Assembly (NCBI RefSeq): GCF_000371785.1
Contig: NZ_AQUI01000002.1
Location: 5,133,352 to 5,197,351, forward strand
Length of the DNA stretch: 64,000 nucleotides
Reading direction: 5' to 3'
Source: Actinopolyspora halophila DSM 43834
GTDB lineage: Bacteria > Actinomycetota > Actinomycetes > Mycobacteriales > Pseudonocardiaceae
The translations under genes were made by a program, and so were the position numbers. Below, in pieces: positions 43,504-52,717 of the stretch. Every line of letters starts with the position of its first letter. Positions within the stretch are counted from its first letter, which is position 1. The notes beneath the pieces were generated by a model. That model was given only the letters and a program-made list of their open reading frames with translations, was not told the DNA's origin and did no database searches.

Positions 43504-44790
43504 TCAGCGGGAGCTTCGAGTGGAACCGCTCTTCCGGGGCAGCGCGAGCTCGCCACGAGCCGCGCGGGCCGCGATGTCGGTGCGGTAGTGCGCACCCGGC
43601 AGGTGCACCGCATCGACCCGGCGGTAGACCTCCTCCCGCGCGGAGTCCAGGTCCGCTCCGGTCGCCACCACCGACAGCACCCGGCCGCCCGCGGAGACCA
43701 CGGTCCCGTCCGGGCGGACACGAGTGCCGGAGTGCAGCACCCCGGGGGCGTCGGAACCACCGATCGTCTCGTCGACGCGCGGCCGTCCGGGGTAGCCCTC
43801 CGCGGCGAGAACCACCGTCACGGCGGCCCCGGGCAGCCACTCCGGCTCGGGCTGCTCGGCCAGCTCACCCCGGGCCACCGCGTCGAGCAGGCCCGACAAC
43901 GGGGTGCTCAGCATCGCGAGCACTGCCTGGGTCTCCGGGTCCCCGAACCGGCAGTTGAACTCGACGACCTGCGGACCGGAGGAGGTCAGCGCCAGCCCCG
44001 CGTAGAGCAACCCCGAGAACGGGGTCCCGCGGTTCGCCAGTTCGTCCGCGGTGGGCTGGACGACGGTGCGCACCACCTCGTCGACCAGCCCCTCGTCCGC
44101 CCACGGCAGCGGGGCGTAGGCGCCCATGCCACCGGTGTTCGGGCCGACATCACCGTCGCCGACCCGTTTGAAGTCCTGCGCGGGCAGCAGCGGACGCACG
44201 GTCGAACCGTCGACCAGGCACAGCAGGGAGGCCTCGGGGCCGTCCAGGAACGATTCGAGCAGTACCGGATGCCCGTCCTCCAGCAGCTTCAACGCGTGCG
44301 CGCGGGCCGCGTCGAAGTCCTCGGTGACCAGCACGCCCTTGCCGCCGGCCAGTCCGTCGTCCTTGACCACCCAGGTGGGACCGAAGTTGACCAGCGCGGC
44401 GTCCAGCTTGGCTGGGTTGTCCACCGTTTCGCTGTGTGCCGTCGGCACCCCGGCCGAGAGCATGACGTCCTTGGCGAAGGCCTTCGATCCCTCGATGCGC
44501 GCGGCGGCTCTGGAAGGGCCGAAACAGGCGATCCCCTCGGCGCGGAGCGCATCGGACACCCCGGCGACCAACGGGGTCTCCGGGCCGAGGACCACCAGGT
44601 CGGCTCGCCATCCGACGGCGAGTTCGGTGACCGAGGCCGGATCGGACACGTCGACCGGATACGACTCGGAGAGCACCGAGGTTCCCGCGTTGCCCGGAGC
44701 ACACGCCAGAGCGGTCACCGCGGGGTCGCGGGAAAGCGCCAGCACGATCGCGTGTTCCCTGCCGCCTGCACCAATCACGAGGATGCGCAC
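43504..44790 (-). CDS. purD: Phosphoribosylamine-glycine ligase
   Basis: A 428-residue ATP-grasp enzyme (GAR synthetase) joining glycine to phosphoribosylamine, the second step of purine synthesis. N-terminal [18 protein letters not shown] and [11 protein letters not shown] are signatures; the ATP-grasp core has [40 protein letters not shown] is the PurD signature near residue 290-310. GTG start at 44790 fits the conserved N-terminus; the frame is open much further upstream without homology. Confidence 0.95.
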   Translation of the reverse strand: MRILVIGAGGREHAIVLALSRDPAVTALACAPGNAGTSVLSESYPVDVSDPASVTELAVGWRADLVVLGPETPLVAGVSDALRAEGIACFGPSRAAARIEGSKAFAKDVMLSAGVPTAHSETVDNPAKLDAALVNFGPTWVVKDDGLAGGKGVLVTEDFDAARAHALKLLEDGHPVLLESFLDGPEASLLCLVDGSTVRPLLPAQDFKRVGDGDVGPNTGGMGAYAPLPWADEGLVDEVVRTVVQPTADELANRGTPFSGLLYAGLALTSSGPQVVEFNCRFGDPETQAVLAMLSTPLSGLLDAVARGELAEQPEPEWLPGAAVTVVLAAEGYPGRPRVDETIGGSDAPGVLHSGTRVRPDGTVVSAGGRVLSVVATGADLDSAREEVYRRVDAVHLPGAHYRTDIAARAARGELALPRKSGSTRSSR

Positions 44791-44977
44791 GCCCCGCAGC
44801 GTAAAGCTTCGGGTGGGGAGAACAACCGCCCACCCCCGCCGAACGGGTGAAACGAGTCGCGAAGAGTTCACCGCGATGTAGAAGTACGCAAGTGCACATT
44901 CGATCGCGCGGCACCGGACCGTGCGGGATACTTCCCCTCCGTTGAACACCGGCCGCTTCACGAGGAGGTAGTCCGCC

Positions 44978-46108
44978 GTGCGGAGCAGAACCCGACCACG
45001 CGCGGGGGCGCTGTTGTGCGCCCTGACACTGTCCGTGCTCTCCACTTGCGCTCTGGCACCCTCGGCAGGTGCCGCACAGGGCGCACCACGGCATTCCGAA
45101 CGTTCCGAGCAGGGGGAGTCCATCGAGGTCTTCGGCCACAGGGGGGCATCCGGATACCGCCCGGAGCACACCCTGGCTTCCTACGAACTCGCCGCGCGGA
45201 TGGGGGCCGACCACATCGAGCCCGATCTCGTTCCCACCAGGGACGGTGCGCTCGTCGCCAGGCACGAGAACGAGATCAGCGGCACCACCGACGTGGAGCG
45301 GCATCCCGAGTTCGCCGACCGCAGAACCACCAAGGTCGTCGACGGTGAGTCGGTGACGGGCTGGTTCACCGAGGACTTCACCCTGGCCGAGCTGAAGACG
45401 CTGCGCGCCACCGAACGGCTCCCCGAGATCCGGCAGCGGAACACGATCTACGACGGCCGCTTCGAGATACCGACCCTCCAGGAGGTCATCGAGCTGAAAC
45501 GGGAGCTGTCCCACGAGCTCGGCAGGCGGATCGGAATCGCACCGGAGATCAAGCACCCGAGCTACTTCCACTCGGTGGGGTTGCCCGTGGAGCCCCGGCT
45601 GGTGCGCGCGCTCGACCGCAACGGGCTCAACGATCCGCACGCCGAGGTCGCGGTGCAGTCCTTCGAGGTGGGCAACCTGCGCAGGCTGGACCGGCGGCTG
45701 CGGGTCGACCTGGTGCAGCTGGTCTGGAGCAGCGGGGCCCCGTACGACTTCGTGGAGAGCGGGGACCCGCGCACCTACGCCGACATGGTCACGCCCGCGG
45801 GGCTGCGGGACGTCGCCGAGTACGCGGACTGGGTGGCTCCGGTGAGCACCATGATCCTGCCCAGGGACGAGCAGGGGTACCTGGAGGAACCGACGCGGTT
45901 GGTGGAACACGCCCACCGGGCCGGGCTGAAGGTGCTGCCCTACACCGTTCGGGCCGAGAACACCTTCCTGCCCGCCGACTTCCGCGGCGCAGGCGGAGAA
46001 AGCGCCTACGGGGACGTGTTCGGCTTCCTCCGCGCGCTCTTCGCCACGGGGGTCGACGCGGTGTTCGCCGATCAGCCCGACACAGCCGTCCACACCCTTG
46101 AGTCTTAG
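44978..46108 (+). CDS. Secreted glycerophosphodiester phosphodiesterase
   Basis: A 376-residue GlpQ-type GDPD, hydrolysing glycerophosphodiesters to glycerol-3-phosphate and an alcohol outside the membrane. Signal peptide ([23 protein letters not shown], cleavage near 33). The catalytic [16 protein letters not shown] (about residues 53-68) is followed by [18 protein letters not shown] (about 79-96), with the two catalytic histidines and metal Glu/Asp. C-terminal [11 protein letters not shown] is conserved. GTG start with GAGGAGG. Likely phosphate or carbon scavenging. Confidence 0.92.
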   Translation: MRSRTRPRAGALLCALTLSVLSTCALAPSAGAAQGAPRHSERSEQGESIEVFGHRGASGYRPEHTLASYELAARMGADHIEPDLVPTRDGALVARHENEISGTTDVERHPEFADRRTTKVVDGESVTGWFTEDFTLAELKTLRATERLPEIRQRNTIYDGRFEIPTLQEVIELKRELSHELGRRIGIAPEIKHPSYFHSVGLPVEPRLVRALDRNGLNDPHAEVAVQSFEVGNLRRLDRRLRVDLVQLVWSSGAPYDFVESGDPRTYADMVTPAGLRDVAEYADWVAPVSTMILPRDEQGYLEEPTRLVEHAHRAGLKVLPYTVRAENTFLPADFRGAGGESAYGDVFGFLRALFATGVDAVFADQPDTAVHTLES

Positions 46109-46128
46109 GTGACTTCGGTGCGGCTGGC

Positions 46129-46313
46129 GCAGGTGGTTGCTTGGCGGAACCTCTCGCGGGCTCTCGCTGCGGGTGCCCCGACATCGGGTAGCCACCTACA
46201 CAACGTCGGGGCCGTCCTCGCGAGAGCACCACGAGAGAACCCGCGGCGGTGCCGACTGCTCGGGCTCACAGCGCTCGCGTTGGTGTGGGCCCCCTTGAGT
46301 GGGAGTTCCGGTC
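46129..46313 (+). repeat. Class 1 intergenic palindrome, long form
   Basis: Full copy with core CCCCGACATCGGGTAGC...GTCGGGG and arms CTCTCG/CGAGAG, plus the conserved flank up to the CACTC/GAGTG-type hairpin near 46300. It lies 21 bp after the GDPD stop in the same orientation. Confidence 0.8.
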
Positions 46314-46393
46314 CGGGTGCTCTGCGCACTTCGGGGAGAAGGCTCCGTTCCACGCGAGCGCTTCAGCCTGACCAGGACGAGAACATCCGGTGC

Positions 46394-46479
46394 GTGAGTC
46401 GGATGCATTGCAAGGCCGGGCCGCTCGCCGCGTAGGTCGCTACTCAAGAGCGGCCCAACGCCGCAAGGCGCCGACTCAC
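46394..46479. repeat. Class 2 intergenic palindrome
   Basis: Outer arms GTGAGTCGG/CCGACTCAC and inner arms GGGCCGCTC/GAGCGGCCC enclose GTAGGTCGCTAC at the tip. The same architecture as class 1 with different arms; a decayed relative with GGCAAGGCGCCGACTCAC is at about 17380-17425. Confidence 0.7.
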
Positions 46480-46521
46480 GTGACGGCTAAGCAACCACCA
46501 TGCCCGCCCGCCCAGAAAAGA

Positions 46522-47808
46522 TCACACTATCTCGTGGCGCACGATGGTCTGCTCCCTTCCGGGACCGACACCGATCGCCGAGATCCGCGCCTGCGCCAGC
46601 TCCTCGAGCCGCTCGATGTAGGCCCGGGCGTTGGGCGGCAGGTCCTCGAAGGTCCGGGCTCCGCTGATGTCCTCGCGCCAGCCTGGGATCTCCTCGTAGA
46701 CCGGCACCGCGTGGTGGACCCCGGTCTGGGTCATCGGCATCTCCGAGGTGCGCATCCCGTCCACGTCGTAGGCGACGCACACCGGGATCGTCTCCAGCCC
46801 GGACAGCACGTCGAGCTTGGTGAGGAAGTAGTCGGTGATGCCGTTCACCCTGGTCGAGTAGCGGGCGATCACCGCGTCGAACCAGCCGGTGCGCCGGTCC
46901 CTGCCGGTATTCACGCCGACCTCGCCGCCGACCTTGCGCAGGTTCTCCCCCGCCGCGTCGTTCAGTTCGGTGGGGAACGGACCGGCGCCGACCCGTGTGG
47001 TGTAGGCCTTGAGGATGCCGACCACGGAGTCGATCCTGCTGGGACCGATTCCCGCGCCTGCGCACGCACCGCCGGAGGTGGGGTTGGACGAGGTCACGAA
47101 CGGGTAGGTCCCGTGGTCCACGTCCAGCAGCGTGCCCTGCGAGCCCTCCAGCAGCACCGTCTCGTCCCGGTTGAGCGCCTGGTCCAGCATCAGCTTCGTC
47201 TCGGCGACCCGACCGGCGAACCGCTCGGCCTGCGCGAGCACGGTGTCGACCACCTCTTCGGGATCCATGGCACGCCGGTTGTACACCTTGACCAGCACCT
47301 GGTTCTTGTACTCCAGCGCGGCCTCGACCTTCTGGCGCAGGATCTTCTCGTCCAGCACGTCCTGGACGCGGACACCGACGCGGGCCACCTTGTCCTGGTA
47401 GCAGGGACCGATGCCGCGCCCCGTGGTTCCGATGCGCTTCTTGCCGAGGTAGCGCTCGGTGACCCTGTCCATGGCCACGTGGTACGGCATGACCAGGTGC
47501 GCGTCCGCCGACAGCGAGAGCTTGGAGGTGTCGACCCCCCGCGACTCCAGACCGTCCAGCTCCTCGAGCAACGCCTCCGGGTTGACGACCACGCCGTTTC
47601 CGATGACGTTGTGCACTTCGGGGCTGAGGATCCCGGAGGGGATCAGTTTCAGCGCGAAGTCCTGCCCGTCCGGCAGCACCACGGTGTGCCCGGCGTTGTT
47701 CCCCCCTTGGTAGCGCACAACCCACTGCGCCTGCTCACCGAGCAGGTCGGTCGCCTTACCCTTTCCCTCGTCGCCCCACTGGGCGCCGATCAACACGATT
47801 GCCGGCAT
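46522..47808 (-). CDS. purA: Adenylosuccinate synthetase
   Basis: A 428-residue GTP-dependent adenylosuccinate synthetase (IMP plus aspartate). The N-terminal P-loop-like [14 protein letters not shown] (residues 9-22), [22 protein letters not shown] (about 130-140) and [18 protein letters not shown] match the family closely. ATG 47808 with GGAG. Together with PurB it makes AMP. Divergent from an Rv0358-like gene, the same arrangement as in mycobacteria. Confidence 0.96.
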   Translation of the reverse strand: MPAIVLIGAQWGDEGKGKATDLLGEQAQWVVRYQGGNNAGHTVVLPDGQDFALKLIPSGILSPEVHNVIGNGVVVNPEALLEELDGLESRGVDTSKLSLSADAHLVMPYHVAMDRVTERYLGKKRIGTTGRGIGPCYQDKVARVGVRVQDVLDEKILRQKVEAALEYKNQVLVKVYNRRAMDPEEVVDTVLAQAERFAGRVAETKLMLDQALNRDETVLLEGSQGTLLDVDHGTYPFVTSSNPTSGGACAGAGIGPSRIDSVVGILKAYTTRVGAGPFPTELNDAAGENLRKVGGEVGVNTGRDRRTGWFDAVIARYSTRVNGITDYFLTKLDVLSGLETIPVCVAYDVDGMRTSEMPMTQTGVHHAVPVYEEIPGWREDISGARTFEDLPPNARAYIERLEELAQARISAIGVGPGREQTIVRHEIV

Positions 47809-47953
47809 GTGAAACTCCAACCTGTCACTGGAGGCGGTCTGTGCAACTGGTAACGGCGGGTCATCGCTGTCGGTGGCCACGTCTGCGCCGCCACTCCAAG
47901 GAAGGCCCGGCACCTGCCAATGCCGGTCGATCAGGGTAAACCAGGAGCGTAAC

Positions 47954-48658
47954 GTGACTACCACCGCACTATCCTGCGGAAACGTCGACATCGAAACACG
48001 CCCGACACGCACGGGTCTGCGATGGTTCGAACTCCCCGCCCAGCCGTCACGCAACGAAGTCGATCCGGTACTCGCGGAGTCCGAGGGGCGCGTCGTCGTG
48101 CACGGGACGGACGCGGATCTCGCCGCCGTGGTGTTGCGCCTGCTCCGCAAGAACCTGCTGGACGAGCTGGCCGTCGGCTACGTTCCGGTGGGGAAGTCGC
48201 CCGCCGGTGAACTGTGGTCGATACCGGCGGGCCGGTTCGACCAGGCGTTGGACGGGGCCGCTCGTGCCACCCCTCTCATCAGGGACGACTCCGGGGGGGT
48301 ACTGCTCGGGCTGGGCACGATCGACCCGATAACCGGGCAGATCTACTGCGACGACCGGTGCGTGCTGCACGGATCCGCGCGCTCGGTGGAGGTGTTCCCC
48401 GATCCGGGGGCCCGCGCGCTGCCCGAGCCGACCGACGATCCGCTGGCGACGCAGCCCGCTCCGGCCACGGACGGTCTCGTAACCAGGATCACGCACCGTG
48501 GTCTGCTGCGGCGTCGCCGGGAGACGGCCTGCGGCCGAGCCGTGCAGGCCAGTTTCGAACAGGCCACCGTGCACCGGGACGGGGTGGCCCACCCCAGGCC
48601 GTTGACCCGCTGCGCCTGGTACCGGCACACCAGGGACCTGCTGCTGGTCCGTCCCTGA
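47954..48658 (+). CDS. Conserved actinobacterial protein divergent from purA (Rv0358-like)
   Basis: A 234-residue protein found next to purA in many Actinobacteria, including M. tuberculosis Rv0358 by position. It has [28 protein letters not shown] (about residues 50-77) and [26 protein letters not shown] (about 117-142), and ends with paired Arg/Trp-rich segments. The middle vaguely recalls diacylglycerol-kinase-like proteins, but I would not assign that activity. GTG start with AGGAG six bases upstream. Confidence 0.7.
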   Translation: MTTTALSCGNVDIETRPTRTGLRWFELPAQPSRNEVDPVLAESEGRVVVHGTDADLAAVVLRLLRKNLLDELAVGYVPVGKSPAGELWSIPAGRFDQALDGAARATPLIRDDSGGVLLGLGTIDPITGQIYCDDRCVLHGSARSVEVFPDPGARALPEPTDDPLATQPAPATDGLVTRITHRGLLRRRRETACGRAVQASFEQATVHRDGVAHPRPLTRCAWYRHTRDLLLVRP

Positions 48659-48774
48659 ACCGTCCCTTCCGCGAGCGGACGAGCCGCGACACGAATCACC
48701 GATCATCGTATTGCGGGGCCCGCTCCGGAGACCGGATGATCAGGACGGCATCGTCCCGACCCCGGAAGAGCTCC

Positions 48775-49428
48775 ATGTCAGTTCCGAGAAAGACGGTGGC
48801 CACGACCCTGGCCACCCTGCCGCTGCTGGCCACGCTGTCCTGCGCCGGGCCGTCGACCGCGACCGAGTACGAGTCGGCGCCGCCGGGAACTCCGAGCGCG
48901 GCGGAGGCCGCGGACCTGCTCGACGAGCTGCGGGTCGCCCCGAAGGGGTCGATGGACGGTTACGACAGGGACGAGTTCCCGCACTGGGCGAAGGCCGAGG
49001 GGCGGAACTGCAACGTGCGCGAGCGCGTGCTCATCCGGGAAGGAACGGACGTGGACACCGGCCGGGACTGCTATCCGACCTCGGGTGAGTGGGACAGCTG
49101 GTACGACGACGGAACGTGGACGGATCCATCCGACTTGGACATAGACCACATGGTTCCGCTGGGCGAGGCGTGGCGTTCGGGAGCCTCGGAGTGGAGTGTC
49201 GACAGGCGTGAGGACTTCGCCAACGACCTGGACGGGCCGCAGCTCGTCGCGGTCACCGACAACGTGAATCAGTCCAAAGGCGACGATTCCCCCGACGAGT
49301 GGCTTCCCCCGGACGAGAGCACCCACTGCGGCTACGCGGCCGCCTGGACGGGCACCAAGCACGGCTGGGAGCTGTCCGTGACCACCGAGGAGAAGAAAAC
49401 GCTCCGGGACGTCCTCCAGGGGTGCTGA
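48775..49428 (+). CDS. Secreted HNH endonuclease-family protein
   Basis: A 217-residue exported protein. N-terminal signal (TTLATLPLLATLSCAG, possible lipoprotein Cys23). The nuclease part contains DLDIDHMVPLGEAWRSGAS (about residues 120-138), then FANDLDGPQLVAVTDNVNQSKGDDSPDEW, the HNH/GmrSD-C pattern in which DxDH and the Asn of NxxK line the metal site. Such small secreted HNH proteins are widespread in actinomycetes and may be extracellular nucleases. Cys pairs suggest disulfides. Confidence 0.82.
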   Translation: MSVPRKTVATTLATLPLLATLSCAGPSTATEYESAPPGTPSAAEAADLLDELRVAPKGSMDGYDRDEFPHWAKAEGRNCNVRERVLIREGTDVDTGRDCYPTSGEWDSWYDDGTWTDPSDLDIDHMVPLGEAWRSGASEWSVDRREDFANDLDGPQLVAVTDNVNQSKGDDSPDEWLPPDESTHCGYAAAWTGTKHGWELSVTTEEKKTLRDVLQGC

Positions 49429-49451
49429 CGAACCGGACCACGGCTCTCCGG

Positions 49452-49479
49452 CGCCTCCCGCACGGGGGTCCGGGAGGCG
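49452..49479. terminator. Terminator between HNH and FUSC genes
   Basis: 9-bp arms CGCCTCCCG/CGGGAGGCG with a 10-nt loop between two convergent genes; it ends two bases before the FUSC stop. Confidence 0.7.
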
Positions 49480-49480
49480 G

Positions 49481-50575
49481 TCATTGCTGGTCCGACTCCG
49501 GGTGCAGGGGAGGCAGCTCGGCCAACGCCTCGGAACGCCCCATCCCGGTGGCTTGCAGCAGGTCCACCGCGATGGAACGGGTCTGCAGCACCACCACCTG
49601 CATGGAGAAGTCCGTTTCGGACAGCATCCGGACGGTGGTCCTCCGCGCGACGGCACGTGCCGCCTCGCGCGTGCGCACCGGATCGACCCCGTCCGCGAGC
49701 TCGTCGCGCAGCAGAACCACCGCGCCCGCCAGTTCCTCCAGCATCCCGGGAAGCGAAGGCGGAACCTGTTCGTTGTCCCGCAGCGCCGCGAGCGCGCGCC
49801 GCGTCAGCACCCTGGTGTTGCGCAGCGCGCGGTCCGTCGGGGTGGCGGCGGTCTGGTAGCGCTCCAGATCGGCACGACGGTGCCAGCGGATCGGCGCGAA
49901 ACGGGCGATCTCGCTTCCGGTGGTCAGTGCGGAATGCAGTTCATCCACCGAACGTTGGCTCTTGCGCGCCCCGGCCAGCACGTTCGAGGCCGCCTCGACG
50001 TCCTCGCCGGCCATGGCGGCGGAAATTCCGCGCAACGCGTCGGTCAGCGCCCCGAGGACCACGCGCCCGTGCCGATGGGCGACGGAAAGCGGGTTCTGCG
50101 GCAGCAGAGCGGCCACCACCAGCCCAACCAGACCACCGATCGCGGCGTCGACCATGCGGTTGAGCCCACCCATGGTGGCCGGAGGCAGCAGGGTAGCGAC
50201 CAGCACCGAGGACGACGCGGCCTGCATGACGATGACCCCGCCCGCGTCCAGCAGGACGGCCGTGCTCATGGCCAGTGCCACCACCAGGGCGATCTGCCAC
50301 GGACCTGTTCCGATCACCGATATCAGCACGTCGCCGACGCCGACGCCCACGCTGACGCCCACGACCAGCTCGGCGGCGCGCCGCAACCGCTGCCCCAGGG
50401 AGACGCCGAGGGCGATCACTCCGGCGATGGGAGCGAAGAACGGCTGGGGGTGCCCGACCACGTGCCGGGCCAGCAGCCAGGACAGCCCGGCGGCCACGGC
50501 GCACTGCACGATGGGAATGCCCGTTCGCAGCAGGCGGCGCCCCCGCCTGCTGAGTTCCTGGCGCAATCGCTGCAC
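49481..50575 (-). CDS. FUSC-family (aromatic acid exporter-like) membrane protein
   Basis: A 364-residue protein with about six N-terminal membrane helices (residues 20-165) and a helical cytoplasmic C-terminal half, the FUSC/ArAE organisation. FFAPIAGVIALGVSLGQRLRRAAELVVGVSVGV is the characteristic first membrane pair and loop. Start set at GTG 50575 after GGAGA; a TTG at 50593 would add six residues. Substrate unknown. Confidence 0.78.
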   Translation of the reverse strand: MQRLRQELSRRGRRLLRTGIPIVQCAVAAGLSWLLARHVVGHPQPFFAPIAGVIALGVSLGQRLRRAAELVVGVSVGVGVGDVLISVIGTGPWQIALVVALAMSTAVLLDAGGVIVMQAASSSVLVATLLPPATMGGLNRMVDAAIGGLVGLVVAALLPQNPLSVAHRHGRVVLGALTDALRGISAAMAGEDVEAASNVLAGARKSQRSVDELHSALTTGSEIARFAPIRWHRRADLERYQTAATPTDRALRNTRVLTRRALAALRDNEQVPPSLPGMLEELAGAVVLLRDELADGVDPVRTREAARAVARRTTVRMLSETDFSMQVVVLQTRSIAVDLLQATGMGRSEALAELPPLHPESDQQ

Positions 50576-50593
50576 GTCGACATTCTCCGTCAA

Positions 50594-50811
50594 TCACGCC
50601 GGGCAACCTCACCCAGGCGGCTGAGTGCCCGGTGGGCGGGCCGGATCGTCACCCGCTGTTGAACGTTTCGCGCGAAACGCTCTTCCCGGAATCGTTCCGG
50701 AGTGACGGCTTCGCGCGAAACGTTCCGAGGTTCCCAGCTCGTCCCTTCGGCGTTCCCGACGCCGAAACACACCAACCGAGCACCCGGGCGGACCGAGCCG
50801 TGAACCTTCGA
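50594..50811. other. Spacer with GTTTCGCGCGAAAC palindromes
   Basis: Contains the perfect palindrome GTTTCGCGCGAAAC (50665-50678), a second partial copy CTTCGCGCGAAACG (50709-50722), and a TTCGGCGTTCCCGACGCCGAA hairpin (about 50750-50770) just after the DUF3151 stop. See findings for comparison with parS. Confidence 0.5.
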
Positions 50812-51228
50812 CTAGCTCAGCCCGTTGGGCTCCAGCGACTCCGGGTCACTGTCGAGGAGCAGCTGGCGGCAGCGCTCGTACTCCTCGTCCTCTCCGATGG
50901 CCTTGGCCGCCTTGGCCAGCATCGCGACGGAACGCAGCACCCCCTGGTTCGGACGGTGGCTCCACGGGACGGGGCCGAAGCCCTTCCACCCCGCCTTCCG
51001 CAGCGAGTCCAGCCCACGGTGGTAACCGGTACGGGCATAGGCGTACGCGGCCACCGCCTCACCCGATTCCAGAGCGAGCTCGGCGAGCCGCGCCCATGCA
51101 GCGCTGTAGGTGGGGTGACGTGCGGCGACCTCGTTGGCCGCCTTGCCCTCGTCGAGTTCGGCCTGTGCGTCGGTGTTCTCCGGAAGGAGGGTTTCCGGAG
51201 GTTCCAGCATGTTTCCTTGCGTCGTCAT
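50812..51228 (-). CDS. DUF3151 protein
   Basis: A 138-residue DUF3151 protein (Rv0360c-like), a helical, TPR-like protein of unknown function. Typical stretches are HPTYSAAWARLAELAL, AVAAYAYARTGYHRGLDSLRKAGWKGFGPVPWSHRPNQGVLRSVAMLAKAA. In mycobacteria it also lies near purA and fba. ATG giving MTTQGNMLEP. Confidence 0.85.
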   Translation of the reverse strand: MTTQGNMLEPPETLLPENTDAQAELDEGKAANEVAARHPTYSAAWARLAELALESGEAVAAYAYARTGYHRGLDSLRKAGWKGFGPVPWSHRPNQGVLRSVAMLAKAAKAIGEDEEYERCRQLLLDSDPESLEPNGLS

Positions 51229-51322
51229 GGCCACATCCTCCCAGCAAGACACCCGGACGATCCGTTCCCCGAAGGGCACCGCCCGTCGCGGGGCAGCTCG
51301 ATCTCCGGGAAGATCCCTCGGC

Positions 51323-51604
51323 TCAGGCCAACCAGCTGCCGGTCACGGGACTCCACTCCCGCACGGTGGTCTCGACCAGCACTCCCTCCGTGGTGTAAGG
51401 GTCCTCGGCGAGCAGGTCGTCGAGCGCCGCCCTGTCGGCCACGTCGTAGACCAGCATCGCGCCGGTGTCGTCGGCGAACGGGCCCGCGGCCACCAGCAAG
51501 CCCCGTTCCGCCAGCGATTTCGAGTACTCGCGGTGCGCGGGGCGGGTCCGCTCGAGCAGGTCCCGATCACTGCCGTAGCGGATCTCGACGACGAATGTGG
51601 TCAT
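51323..51604 (-). CDS. YciI-family protein
   Basis: A 93-residue YciI-like ferredoxin-fold protein. The family pattern R-x-x-H-x-x-Y/F and FADDTGAMLVYDVADRAALDDLLAEDPYTTEGVLVE is clear. Small YciI proteins usually act as dimers and some have hydrolase activity; the role is unknown. ATG at 51604. Confidence 0.82.
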   Translation of the reverse strand: MTTFVVEIRYGSDRDLLERTRPAHREYSKSLAERGLLVAAGPFADDTGAMLVYDVADRAALDDLLAEDPYTTEGVLVETTVREWSPVTGSWLA

Positions 51605-51700
51605 GCGGGGGCTCCTCGCGTGAGCGATTGTAACGAGTTCCTTGCGGACATTACCGGGTGAGCAGACGCACCCCCGTCGCGGACGGTACCTTGCGGAGTC

Positions 51701-52288
51701 GTGATCGGGGACGGAACCAGCGGAATCGAGCGCTCGGTCGAGCGCACTCTCGGCCACCTACGCACCCTGGACGACTCGGGGGAGCAGGAGGAGAGCAACG
51801 ACGCGCCGCTCAGGCTGGAGGATCTCTACCGCCAGCAGCAGATGCGCATGGTGCGGCTCGCGATCCTGCTCGTGGACGATCCGGCCACCGCCGAGGACGT
51901 GGTCCAGGAGGCCTTCACCGGGCTGTACCGCAACTGGGCCCAGTTGCGCGACGTCAAGGCGGCGGTCGGCTATCTGCGCACGGCCGTGGTCAACGGCAGC
52001 CGTTCGGTGCTGCGACGCCGCAAGACCGCGCGGGAGTACCAACCTCCGCATCAGCCGGACGCGCGTTCCGCGGAGTCACTGGCGATGTTGTCGACCGAGC
52101 ACCAGGCGATCGTCACGGCGCTCGGGCACCTTCCGCGGCGTCAGCGCGAGGTCCTCGTGCTGCGTTACTACGGGAACATGTCCGAAGGCGAGATCGCCGA
52201 GGCCACCGGCGTGTCCAAGGGCACGGTGAAGTCGACGGCCAGTCGGGCGTTGGAGGCCCTGCAGAAACATCTCGGCACTTCTGAGTGA
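51701..52288 (+). CDS. ECF-type RNA polymerase sigma factor
   Basis: A 195-residue sigma factor of the actinobacterial SigE/ECF group. A 40-residue N-terminal extension precedes region 2 (LEDLYRQQQMRMVRLAILLVDDPATAEDVVQEAFTGLYRNW, about 39-79); region 4 is LGHLPRRQREVLVLRYYGNMSEGEIAEATGVSKGTVKSTASRALEAL (about 143-189). GTG start. No anti-sigma gene is adjacent; a class 1 repeat follows. Confidence 0.88.
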   Translation: MIGDGTSGIERSVERTLGHLRTLDDSGEQEESNDAPLRLEDLYRQQQMRMVRLAILLVDDPATAEDVVQEAFTGLYRNWAQLRDVKAAVGYLRTAVVNGSRSVLRRRKTAREYQPPHQPDARSAESLAMLSTEHQAIVTALGHLPRRQREVLVLRYYGNMSEGEIAEATGVSKGTVKSTASRALEALQKHLGTSE

Positions 52289-52314
52289 GGGTTCACGGCT
52301 CGGTCTGCTTGGGG

Positions 52315-52450
52315 GCGCAGGTGGCGGAACCTCTCGCGGGCTCTCGCTGCGGCGAGGCCCGACATCGGGTAGCGGCCTACACAACGTCGGGCCTTCCTCG
52401 CGAGAACACCACGAGAGAACCCGCGGCGGCGCGAGTTGCTCGGGTGGTCG
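52315..52450 (+). repeat. Class 1 intergenic palindrome
   Basis: Full copy with core GGCCCGAC...GTCGGGCC (same pair change as at 29317) and arms CTCTCG/CGAGAG. It lies 27 bp after the sigma factor stop, in the same orientation. Confidence 0.8.
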
Positions 52451-52570
52451 TTTCGGCGCCGAAGGAAAGCTTCAAGCCGATCTTGAGTTCGGCCTCCAGC
52501 TCTCCGTTCCGGTGAATCGATCCAGATTCTCGATTGGCCCGAAAGAGCGGCGAACACCACGTCTACTGCA

Positions 52571-52586
52571 GGTGGTGTAGACCAAA
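52571..52586. promoter_or_regulatory. DasR-responsive element (dre-like) upstream of nagA
   Basis: TGGTGTAGACCA (52573-52584) matches the dre core TGGTCTAGACCA at 11 of 12 positions. It lies about 130 bp before nagA. In Streptomyces the GntR-family repressor DasR binds dre sites at amino-sugar genes and is released by glucosamine-6-phosphate. Confidence 0.7.
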
Positions 52587-52717
52587 GTAGGATCGGTGTC
52601 GCAGGATCGGACGCGTACTCGAACACCGCCCGGCAACACGGGGGGACGGTTCGATGTCGCACGTCGACCTCCGGTCCCGTGCGCACCGCCGACTCCCCTG
52701 GAAGGAACGCCGACACC

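Larger units (their letters stand above)
46109..46521. other. 413-bp spacer holding class 1 and class 2 palindromes
   Basis: Between convergent GDPD and purA genes. It holds a class 1 repeat followed by a class 2 repeat and no gene; short open frames within it are repeat-derived. Confidence 0.6.

Noticed and set aside
44150-46195. A 681-codon minus-strand frame spanning the GDPD gene and part of purD
   Set aside because: It crosses a genuine GDPD gene on the other strand and reads purD out of frame; no coherent protein.
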